From Candidatus Thiodictyon intracellulare (GTDB lineage Bacteria; Pseudomonadota; Gammaproteobacteria; Chromatiales; Chromatiaceae): DNA of 6,621 nt. Below are positions 1 to 6,621 of this stretch, piece after piece. Location of the stretch: positions 1 to 6,621 of the forward strand of contig JADNEJ010000022.1 of the NCBI GenBank assembly GCA_016292295.1, written 5' to 3'. How positions within the stretch are numbered: the stretch's first letter is position 1; every line of letters starts with the position of its first letter. Below the pieces are notes generated by a model. The model saw nothing but the letters and a program-made list of their open reading frames with translations, did not search any database and was not told where the DNA came from. The translations under genes were made by a program, and so were the position numbers.

Positions 1-183
1 TTTTGCCATAAAAGCCCGTCCAAGGGCCTCAGGCGGTGGCGCCGGTCGCTAAGTCAGACAGGCTACTAGCGCTCAGGACTGCGGCGACCGGTCCACGCAG
101 CGGGCCCAGGCCCTGGCCCCGCAGCGAGACGGCCGCGACGACCATCGAGGCACCTCGAACCCAAGCCACCCGGTAGCCAGCGC

Positions 184-663
184 ATGTGCAAAACTTACCT
201 ACTCACGGTTCTCCTCATCGCCATGGCCGGCCACGCGGCCCACCAGTCGGCGCCGAAGCCGATCTCAGCAGCGACCCCGGCCACCGCGCCGGTCCCGACG
301 CAAGCTCCGGCCAAGCCGCCCGCCCCGGCCCCGGCCCCGGCCCCGGCCAAACCCAGCACCGCAAAAAAGGGCGCTGACAAGACCGAGTACAAGGGCCCGA
401 CCGAAACCGACATCCGCGTCGCCTACACGGACAGAATCAACCAGATCAACGCGGGGACGACCCGGTATCTCGACCCGGTGGCGGCGAATCTTACCATCAA
501 GCTGGTCAAGGTCGACATCGTGGAATGCAACCCGGTCGAGGAGCGCAAGGATATGTACATCTACGGCGTGCTGGTCGAGGCCGGCGTGGGTGCCGGCGAG
601 GTCGAGTTCAAGCGCTCCGAGATCGCGCTGATCAAGACGAAGGACGCCTGGCGCGTCCAATAA
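184..663 (+). CDS. Secreted Ala/Pro-rich hypothetical protein
   Basis: I do not recognise this 159-residue protein. Residues 1-18 look like a Sec signal peptide: Lys3, then a hydrophobic core at residues 5-15, with likely cleavage after Ala18 (Gly at -3, Ala at -1). There is no lipobox; the only early Cys, Cys2, lies inside the signal. Residues 23-57 are a low-complexity Ala/Pro linker, partly built from a hexanucleotide repeat. A Lys-containing stretch leads into a compact alpha/beta-looking domain at about 74-159, with a single Cys115 and an end (KTKDAWRVQ) typical of small beta-rich domains. The product is probably periplasmic or exported, with the linker holding the C-terminal domain away from the signal or a partner. 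No clear Shine-Dalgarno precedes the ATG; the start was chosen because it places the signal peptide at the N-terminus. The next gene, aqpZ, is on the same strand 185 bp away and need not be co-transcribed. Confidence 0.7.
   Translation: MCKTYLLTVLLIAMAGHAAHQSAPKPISAATPATAPVPTQAPAKPPAPAPAPAPAKPSTAKKGADKTEYKGPTETDIRVAYTDRINQINAGTTRYLDPVAANLTIKLVKVDIVECNPVEERKDMYIYGVLVEAGVGAGEVEFKRSEIALIKTKDAWRVQ
322..348 (+). repeat. GCCCCG hexamer repeat, 4.5 copies
   Basis: Four exact tandem copies of GCCCCG plus half a copy. In frame they encode alternating Ala-Pro inside the linker of the secreted protein. Such tracts change length by whole codon pairs through slippage without breaking the frame, so linker length may vary between strains. 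Confidence 0.9.
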
Positions 664-836
664 GGCACCAAATCACCTGGCGTCCACGCCGCGGCCTGTC
701 CGATCGCTTACAATGCCGCCCGATCGTACCCGGCAACCGATCCGCCGCCTACCCTTTGGCGCGCGAACGGCATCAGGAAACCGCCGACTGCTGGGCTAGC
801 TTCCAAATCCGGAACCCGTTTCCTTTACATAACGCT

Positions 837-844
837 GAGGTGAT
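837..844 (+). promoter_or_regulatory. Strong Shine-Dalgarno of aqpZ
   Basis: GAGGTGAT matches eight consecutive bases of the consensus complementary to the 16S rRNA 3' end. It lies 4 nt before the ATG at 849, with its GAGG core 8 nt away. It fixes the aquaporin start at 849 although the reading frame is open much further upstream, to about 525. Confidence 0.85.
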
Positions 845-848
845 CTGC

Positions 849-1577
849 ATGTCCCTGATCTCCCGTTCCATGGCCGAGTTGATCGGCACTTTCTGGCTGG
901 TCTTAGGCGGCTGCGGCAGCGCGGCGCTGGCGGCGGTCTTCATGGCCGGCCCCAATGATATCGGCATCGGTCTGCTCGGCTGCGCCTTCGCCTTCGGCCT
1001 CACAGTTCTGACCATGGCCTACGCGATCGGCCACATCTCCGGCTGCCATCTGAACCCGGCTGTGACCGTTGGTCTGGTCGTGGGTGGCCGCTTCCCCGCA
1101 GGGGACCTGCCCATGTACATCATCTTCCAGACCATCGGGGCGATCCTGGCGGCTTTCTTGATCCTGCTGATCCTCCAGGGCAACCCGGAGTTCGTCCTCA
1201 AGGCCAACAGCCTGGCGGTCAACGGATTCGGCGAGCTGTCCCCGGGCAAGTACGGCATGACCACCGGCCTGATCATGGAGGTCGTCATGACCGCCATGTT
1301 CTTGTTCATCATCCTGGGCGCCACCGACAAGCGTGGGATCACCAGCCACGCGGGTCTCGTCATCGGCCTGGGCCTGACCCTGATCCACCTGATCTCCATC
1401 CCGGTGACCAACACCGCCGTGAACCCGGCGCGCAGCACCGGCCCGGCGCTCATCCTGTGGCTGAACGGCGAGGGCCTGGCCCTATCCCAACTGTGGCTCT
1501 TCTGGCTTGCCCCGTTCATCGGCGCCGGAATCGCCGGCGGGGTCTATCGGCTGTTCGAGACGCACGAAAGCAAATAA
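849..1577 (+). CDS. aqpZ: Aquaporin Z, water channel
   Basis: A 242-residue inner-membrane major intrinsic protein that passes water down osmotic gradients, with six membrane helices and two half-helices. Both signature loops are present: HLNPAVT (NPA at 69-71) and AVNPARS (NPA at 192-194). By alignment from memory with E. coli AqpZ, the selectivity-filter residues are Phe49, His180, Thr189 and Arg195. This is the narrow water-specific set, not the glycerol-facilitator set. N-terminal [19 protein letters not shown] and the segment [14 protein letters not shown] are typical of AqpZ, and the length is close to the E. coli protein (about 231 residues). The frame continues upstream of 849, but the Shine-Dalgarno at 837-844 and family length support this start. 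The gene stands alone, converges on proB, and shows no frameshift or odd residue. Confidence 0.96.
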   Translation: MSLISRSMAELIGTFWLVLGGCGSAALAAVFMAGPNDIGIGLLGCAFAFGLTVLTMAYAIGHISGCHLNPAVTVGLVVGGRFPAGDLPMYIIFQTIGAILAAFLILLILQGNPEFVLKANSLAVNGFGELSPGKYGMTTGLIMEVVMTAMFLFIILGATDKRGITSHAGLVIGLGLTLIHLISIPVTNTAVNPARSTGPALILWLNGEGLALSQLWLFWLAPFIGAGIAGGVYRLFETHESK

Positions 1578-1585
1578 CCGCTTGG

Positions 1586-1613
1586 CACGGCGGGTGCTTG
1601 AGCTCCCGCCGTG
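1586..1613 (+). terminator. Hairpin after aqpZ
   Basis: Arms CACGGCGGG (1586-1594) and CCCGCCGTG (1605-1613) pair perfectly over 9 bp with a 10-nt loop, starting 8 bp after the aqpZ stop. No T-run follows on the plus strand and only a weak one on the minus strand. It could act as a Rho-dependent or bidirectional stop between the convergent aqpZ and proB. The rest of this 142-bp gap contains a 14-bp palindrome at 1634-1647 and nothing else I can name. Confidence 0.5.
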
Positions 1614-1719
1614 ATCACATATACATCAGGCACCGGCTCGCGAGCCGTCACGGGCTGACGACAATTTTCTCGCGCGCTGGCAAGTGCGCCGGATACCGTC
1701 TCAAATCCGTTGCCAGTCC

Positions 1720-2844
1720 TCAGAGAACGACCAAATTGTCCCGGTGGATCAGCTCCTCGGCGTCGCTATGGCCGAGAATTGCCTCGTGTCGGCTGGTGGG
1801 CTCCCCACGGATACGCAGGGTCTCGGTCACATCGTAGTTGACCAGGCCCCGGGCGACCTCCCGGCCCTCTTCGTCCACACAGGCAACCACTTCCCCCCGG
1901 TCGAAGGTGCCGTGCACCGCCTTGACCCCCACTGCCAACAGGCTGGTGCCCTTCTCCCGCAGTGCGCACACAGCACCCGGGTCCAGGGTCAGCCGGCCGC
2001 GCACCTGGAGGTGCCCGGCCAACCACTGCTTGCGCGCCGCCTGGGGCCCCTGCGCCGGCACCAGCAGGGTCCCCACCGCTCCACCCGCGCCGATCCGCGT
2101 CAGGACGCCCGCGCCGCGGCCGGGGGCGATGACCGTGGCCGCCCCTGAGCGGGCCGCCAGCCGGGCCGCCCGCACCTTGGTCACCATCCCGCCGGTGCCG
2201 TGCGCGGTGACGCTCCCCCCGGCCACCAGGTCCAGTTGCGGGTCGTCCACCCGGGTCACGCCGATCAGCCGGGCGCCCGGGTCACGGCGCGGATCGCGGT
2301 CGAAGAGCCCGTCCTGATCGGTCAACAGGATCAGCAGATCGGCCTCGATCAGGTTGGCCACCAGGGCGGCCAAGGTGTCGTTGTCGCCGAAGCGCAACTC
2401 ATCGGTGGCGACCGTATCGTTCTCGTTGATGACCGGGATCACCCCGAGCCCCAGCAGGGTGCGCAGGGTACCGCGAGCGTTGAGATAGCGGGCACGTTGG
2501 GCCAGGTCGTCGCGCGTCAGCAGCACCTGGGCGGTGTGCAAACCGAAGGTCTCGAAGCAGGCCTCATAGGCGCGTACCAGCCCCATCTGGCCGATGGCGG
2601 CAGCGGCCTGAAGCTCATGGAGCGCCTTGGGGCGCTGCCGCCAGCCCATCCGCACCATGCCCTCGGCGACCGCCCCGGAGGACACCAGCACCACGTCGTG
2701 ACCGGCCGCCCGGCGCATCGCGATCTGTTCCACCCAGGGCATTAGCATCCCCCGGGTCAGCCCGAGGCCGTCGCGAGTCAGGAGCGCGCTGCCGATCTTG
2801 ACGACCCAACGACGGGTCGCGGGGAGAGTGTCACGGGAGATCAC
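1720..2844 (-). CDS. proB: Glutamate 5-kinase with PUA domain
   Basis: Cytosolic ProB phosphorylates L-glutamate with ATP to gamma-glutamyl phosphate, the committed and normally proline-inhibited step of proline synthesis. The 374-residue protein has the amino-acid-kinase domain at about 11-262: [10 protein letters not shown] (14-23), VSSGAVAEG (54-62), VINENDTV (138-145), [13 protein letters not shown] (151-163), [14 protein letters not shown] (173-186) and GTGGMVTKV (216-224). A PUA domain follows at about 280-370. Length matches the E. coli enzyme (367). The start is GTG, chosen because AAAGGAG lies 9 nt upstream and the kinase domain begins immediately after. It lies 38 bp downstream of obgE in the same direction, so co-transcription is very likely. 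The partner proA is not in the window. No damage is seen. Confidence 0.97.
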   Translation of the reverse strand: MISRDTLPATRRWVVKIGSALLTRDGLGLTRGMLMPWVEQIAMRRAAGHDVVLVSSGAVAEGMVRMGWRQRPKALHELQAAAAIGQMGLVRAYEACFETFGLHTAQVLLTRDDLAQRARYLNARGTLRTLLGLGVIPVINENDTVATDELRFGDNDTLAALVANLIEADLLILLTDQDGLFDRDPRRDPGARLIGVTRVDDPQLDLVAGGSVTAHGTGGMVTKVRAARLAARSGAATVIAPGRGAGVLTRIGAGGAVGTLLVPAQGPQAARKQWLAGHLQVRGRLTLDPGAVCALREKGTSLLAVGVKAVHGTFDRGEVVACVDEEGREVARGLVNYDVTETLRIRGEPTSRHEAILGHSDAEELIHRDNLVVL

Positions 2845-2853
2845 GTCTTAGTG

Positions 2854-2860
2854 CTCCTTT
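2854..2860 (-). promoter_or_regulatory. Shine-Dalgarno of proB (GTG start)
   Basis: On the minus strand AAAGGAG lies 9 nt before the GTG at 2844-2842, inside the obgE-proB gap. It supports the non-ATG start and shows that proB is translated independently of obgE. Confidence 0.75.
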
Positions 2861-2882
2861 AGGCTTGGCTTAGGGGAACTCG

Positions 2883-4156
<1,274 letters not shown>

Positions 4157-4701
4157 CTAGGCTGCCAGCAGCTTGCCCTGGCATGTCCAGCGGAAAAGCT
4201 TGGTCATCGTCTTGAAGTAGTCGATGAATTTGTTGATCTTATCGCACAGGTCTTCGACCGAAAGAAAATTTCCTCGTCGAATAACTTTGCGGGCCAAGAT
4301 CGAGAACTAAATTTCAATCTGATTCAGCCATGAACAGTGTTTAGGCGTGAAATGAAAGACGATGCGTTGCGTGGGATCGCAAAGAAACACTTGGCGCGCC
4401 GCCATGGACTCGAGAATTCCACACTTGCCTTTGACGCCGAGGTCATCCGCGACTAAACGCACGACGGATTCTGAGGAATGAGTATTGAGATTGTCCATGA
4501 CGAGGTGCAACTGCGACTCCGTCGGGCACGCAGCAAAAATTGGGGATTAGGAAACGCGCGAAATCGTCTTCGGTTTGCGTCTGGCCGAGCTGCCGGATAA
4601 CCTTATCTGTCGAGACGTTTGACCCGGTAATCAGAGTATGTGTACCGTGGCGCTGATACTCGAACTCGCGGCGCTTGATCCGTCCCGAGGGTATTGGCTG
4701 C

Positions 4702-4737
4702 GTCGGCGCCATACGCTCAGTCGGCGCCATACGCTCA
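4702..4737. repeat. 18-bp exact tandem duplication in transposase
   Basis: Two perfect head-to-tail copies (4702-4719 and 4720-4737). On the minus strand they give a doubled ERMAPT peptide where IS630 relatives carry it once, so the duplication arose within this copy or its immediate ancestor. Confidence 0.95.
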
Positions 4738-4920
4738 AGTGCCTGTATTCATGTTATTTCGTCAACCGAGATCGTCTGTATTCCCGCTGCCGCCCGCTCC
4801 GGGGCCAGACGGTACGTCTCGCAGATGTCGTGGACGTGGAGTTTCTCCGCGAACTGAGGATCTGGTTTGGCGTCCAGCCAGCCGCGACTGCGATGCGGTT
4901 TGATATCCGCTGAGTTTAAA

Positions 4921-4956
4921 AAAACGCCCGATAGAGCGAAAACGCCCGATAGAGCG
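4921..4956. repeat. Second 18-bp exact tandem duplication in transposase
   Basis: Two perfect copies (4921-4938 and 4939-4956). On the minus strand they double the peptide RSIGRF, in frame. The left end overlaps the A7 run (4918-4924) that carries the frameshift, so two slippage-type events sit next to each other. Confidence 0.95.
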
Positions 4957-5485
4957 CGACGAGATGCTCGGGAAAACCCCCCGTTTCATCGCCTCGTCAG
5001 CGACTTCCCCTTGTGTCCAATGGGGGATGGCTCGTCCACTCTCGCGTGGGTCTTCGCAGGCCAGCGCCACCATCACGCAGATCTGCTCGGCCGTGAAAAT
5101 CGGTGGCGTACAGGGCCGCGGGGCATCCGACAACCGCTCCGCGACGCTGGCGTCAGAGTTCTCCGCCCACCGCCGCTAAGCTTGGACAGTAGATCGACCG
5201 ATACCGAGTTCGTCGGCCGTCGCCCGCACGCCGACGTTTCGACTCGCCAACAAGATAATCCGTGCGTGCATCGCAATTTGCTGCGGACAGGTCAGTTGTC
5301 GTTCAAGCGACTTCAGTTGTCGACGCTCACGATCGGTGGCCTTGATCACAAATCCGCTCAAGGCTGGCCGGCCCATGTGGGTTTTCGCGCGCAAGACAAT
5401 GTTCTGCAAGGGGGAGGAGACGCCTGAACTGAACCCGGGCGAGCCGCGGGTCAAGGCGTTGCCTTGATGGCGCCACGGCAGCGGT

Positions 5486-5956
5486 TTACTGCAAGGGTAC
5501 GAAGGTCATAACCGGGTTGCCGAGGGTCAGCACCGCCGCGTCCTCGCCGTGGGCCGTGGTGTAGTGGACATGGACGCGTTTCAGGGCCGAAAAGCCGATG
5601 AAGAGCCCCAGCGCGGCGGAGTTGAGCGACTTGGGAAAGGAGCAGTTGAAGCGGTAGCTGGCCCCCATACGGGCCTCGCCGTGGCGTTCCCGCGGGTTGG
5701 CGTTCACTTTGGCCTCTTCCAGCAAGCAACTCGCCTAGGGGTTGAAGCGCACCAGGGCCTCGCCGTGTTTGAGGTTTTCCCCGGCGACCTTCAGGTTTTG
5801 CTGTTGCGCCGCGGTGCCCGGGGTCCCGGTGAAGCCGACTAGGGTCTCGGCGGCGGATAACTCCATGTGTACGGCACCGCCCTCGGCGCGGATGGTCAGT
5901 TCCGCGGTCTCGACCGGCGGGACGGCGCGCGCGACGGTCTTGGTTGGATGTGGCAT
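5486..5956 (-). pseudogene. DUF2796/ZrgA-like protein with in-frame amber codon
   Basis: Read as one frame, this encodes 156 residues interrupted only by TAG at codon 74 (5737-5735). The first part (ETAELTIRAEGGAVHMELSA, LVGFTGTPGTAAQQQ, GEALVRFNP) and the second (ASCLLEEAKV, GASYRFNCS, GLFIGFSALKRVHVHY, AAVLTLGNPVMTFVP) together resemble the DUF2796 family, which includes ZrgA, linked to periplasmic zinc uptake in Vibrio. The two Cys (SCLL and FNCS) fit the family pattern. Family members usually have CAG or a similar codon at the stop position, so a single C-to-T change would explain it. The ATG has AGGA 8 nt upstream. No signal peptide or His-rich stretch is visible, unlike typical relatives, so it may have lost its N-terminus earlier. 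It lies 78 bp after the thioredoxin-like gene. A 73-residue fragment could still be made. Confidence 0.7.
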
Positions 5957-5990
5957 GGTGTGAGTCCTGTCGGCTGGTGGTTTGTATTAG

Positions 5991-6012
5991 TCGGACTTGG
6001 TATCGGACTTGG
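5991..6012. repeat. 10-bp direct repeat in the gap between the two broken genes
   Basis: TCGGACTTGG occurs at 5991-6000 and 6003-6012, separated by TA (12-bp period). It lies in the 78-bp gap between the thioredoxin-like and DUF2796-like genes. Confidence 0.8.
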
Positions 6013-6072
6013 CCTGGCCTGACCCGGATGCGGCTCACAGCCGGGCGCGTAGGCCGGTCTCGGTGTCGGCGC

Positions 6073-6100
6073 CCATGGTGGAGTAGCCATGGTGGAGTAG
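6073..6100. repeat. 14-bp exact tandem duplication, frameshifting
   Basis: CCATGGTGGAGTAG is present twice head to tail (6073-6086 and 6087-6100). As 14 is not a multiple of 3, the second copy throws the thioredoxin-like gene out of frame 12 codons before its natural stop and extends the reading into the downstream gene. Confidence 0.97.
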
Positions 6101-6343
6101 CTGATCCGCCCGACGGCGTCCAGGACGAAGGGCGCCAGGACCCCGGATACCCCACAGCAGTGTGAGATGACGCCGTCTTCATCAGGTATTACCGGGAAAT
6201 GCAGGTCTTCCGCGGCTATGAAGCGGCCGATTTCCGCGGCGTCGCCAGACTTCATGGCCACGATCAGGACGCGGTGGTCTTTGGCAATGGCGTCGATGCC
6301 GCCGTTGGTGAGCTTGCACAACGAGCACCAACTGGCCCAAAAG

Positions 6344-6367
6344 TGCACCAGCACTTGCACCAGCACT
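6344..6367. repeat. 12-bp exact tandem duplication beside the CXXC motif
   Basis: TGCACCAGCACT occurs twice (6344-6355 and 6356-6367). On the minus strand this gives VLVQ-VLVH just before the redox motif where relatives have one such strand, inserting four residues into the central beta strand of the thioredoxin fold, probably harmful to folding. Confidence 0.93.
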
Positions 6368-6556
6368 GGTTGACCCCGCAGGGCACTGAGGTCGATGACC
6401 TGACCGTCCAGGGACAGGCCCGTCAGGAGCGGGGCGCTCCGGTAGCGAGCGGGCGCGCCTGCCACCACTGGACCCCGAAGGTCGCCAGGACTAGCAGCCT
6501 GTCGGACTTCGAGGCCCCGTCGGGGCGGCGGGTCCGGTACACTGTCGGGATCAACT

Positions 6557-6588
6557 CCGATGGCCGCCCGATGGCCGCCCGATGGCCG
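6557..6588. repeat. 11-bp tandem repeat, almost three copies
   Basis: The unit GATGGCCGCCC is repeated at 6559-6569 and 6570-6580, with a partial copy to 6588. It sits just upstream of the GTG start of the minus-strand thioredoxin-like gene, in what should be its leader or promoter. Confidence 0.95.
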
Positions 6589-6621
6589 GAGTGCTACTGC
6601 CGATGCGCCGCTTCCACCCGA

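Larger units (their letters stand above)
4157..5376 (-). pseudogene. IS630-family DDE transposase, broken
   Basis: Once a cut-and-paste transposase. Reading from ATG 5376, an N-terminal helix-turn-helix region (AMHARIILLAS to ADELGIGRSTVQA) runs into an amber codon at 5178-5176, where relatives have Trp. The frame continues through RWAENSDASVAERLSDAPRP and FTAEQICVMVALACEDP. A +1 insertion in the T7 run (4924-4918) breaks the frame; removing one T gives GRFLNSADIKPHRSRGWLDA. The first catalytic Asp is in SVDEIT, followed directly by TGA (4751-4749). A second +1 insertion in the T5 run (4539-4535) is followed by [11 protein letters not shown], with the second Asp. [14 protein letters not shown] carries the catalytic Glu, then another Trp-to-amber change (4309-4307) and a C-terminal stretch to the true stop at 4159-4157. 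Two 18-bp in-frame duplications lie inside. Catalytic residues persist, so decay looks fairly recent. Confidence 0.93.
6035..6542 (-). pseudogene. Membrane-anchored thioredoxin-like (ScsD/TlpA type), two frameshifts
   Basis: Probably an inner-membrane-tethered periplasmic thiol-disulfide protein. From GTG 6542 the frame gives basic residues, a short hydrophobic anchor (LLVLATFGVQWWQARPLATG), then needs one extra base in the GGAGCGCCCC stretch near 6434-6443. The next frame gives APLLTGLSLDGQVIDLSALRGQPVLVQ, the redox motif FWASWCSLCK (CXXC) and LHFPVIPDEDGVISHCCGVSGVLAPFVLDAVGRISYSTM. A 14-bp duplication (6073-6100) then shifts the frame. With one copy removed it reads MGADTETGLRARL and stops at TGA 6037-6035. 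Correcting both errors yields exactly 165 codons (164 residues), close to ScsD (about 168). A 12-bp in-frame duplication adds VLVQ before the CXXC motif. The catalytic cysteines remain. The expected cis-Pro before the last strand is not clear: the sequence has GVLAPFV, where GVPASFV is common. It is upstream of and codirectional with the DUF2796-like gene. Confidence 0.8.

Noticed and set aside
42..91. 8-bp inverted repeat CCGGTCGC/GCGACCGG in the left non-coding end
   Set aside because: The loop is 34 nt with no T-run or other support; expected by chance in GC-rich DNA.
709..714. TACAAT, a -10-like hexamer upstream of aqpZ
   Set aside because: No -35-like sequence at the right spacing and no extended -10; it may be chance.
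903..1519. Long open frames on the strand opposite aqpZ
   Set aside because: They are shadows of aqpZ; the translations have no family resemblance, while the aqpZ frame has all the family motifs.
1634..1647. 14-bp perfect palindrome between aqpZ and proB
   Set aside because: It has no loop and lies between converging genes, where an operator is unlikely; the sequence is GC-rich and low in information.
1838..2745. Long plus-strand frames across proB
   Set aside because: They are antisense shadows caused by high GC at third positions; proB on the minus strand is unambiguous.
5377..5485. Possible small gene between the IS remnant and the DUF2796-like gene
   Set aside because: No ribosome-binding site with a credible frame is seen; the open frame entering from the transposase side is just its 5' extension.
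4307..5737. Amber suppression or stop-codon recoding to explain repeated TAG codons
   Set aside because: The transposase also has a TGA and two frameshifts, and intact genes here end in TAA or TGA without internal TAG; simple decay explains all of it.
6557..6588. CRISPR-like repeat
   Set aside because: The units are 11 bp and directly abutting with no spacers; this is a plain tandem repeat.
6603..6621. Possible plus-strand gene start (ATG at 6603, GGAG at 6588-6591, MRRFHP)
   Set aside because: Only six codons are visible; it is plausible as a divergent gene but cannot be supported from this window.

Overview
The window looks like a GC-rich proteobacterial chromosome segment, most likely gammaproteobacterial. 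The adjacent obgE-proB pair, the AqpZ-type aquaporin and the style of the IS630-family remnant would suit a purple-sulfur-bacterium-like (Chromatiales) genome. That placement is inference from gene order and protein style, not a search result.

Layout. Positions 1-183 hold nothing recognisable. A short secreted Ala/Pro-rich protein of unknown function (184-663, +) is followed by an intact aquaporin Z (849-1577, +) with a near-perfect Shine-Dalgarno and a hairpin after its stop. Convergent to it, on the minus strand, is an intact housekeeping pair: obgE (2883-3965) and then proB (1720-2844). A hairpin with a broken T-tract (3997-4025) sits directly in front of obgE. It looks like the terminator that normally follows rpmA, but rplU and rpmA are not in the window. 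In their place is a decayed IS630-family element whose transposase (4157-5376, -) carries three nonsense codons and two +1 insertions in T-runs. Beyond it lies a minus-strand pair that is also broken: a DUF2796/ZrgA-like protein (5486-5956) with one in-frame amber codon, and upstream of it a membrane-anchored thioredoxin-fold protein of the ScsD/TlpA type (6035-6542) carrying two frameshifts.

How it fits together. Obg (a ribosome-associated GTPase) and ProB (first step of proline synthesis) form a compact operon with a 38-bp gap and look fully functional. The thioredoxin-like and DUF2796 genes look like a former periplasmic redox or metal-handling operon.

The most unusual signal is the mutation pattern. 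Between about 4700 and 6590 there are five exact head-to-tail duplications with units of 11-18 bp, plus a near-tandem 10-bp repeat, two +1 homopolymer insertions and four nonsense codons, while the genes at 849-3965 are clean. Removing one 14-bp duplicate and restoring one base rebuilds a complete 164-residue thioredoxin-like protein. I see no convincing new biological system. The window is best read as a conserved housekeeping block next to a zone of active gene decay with a replication-slippage signature.
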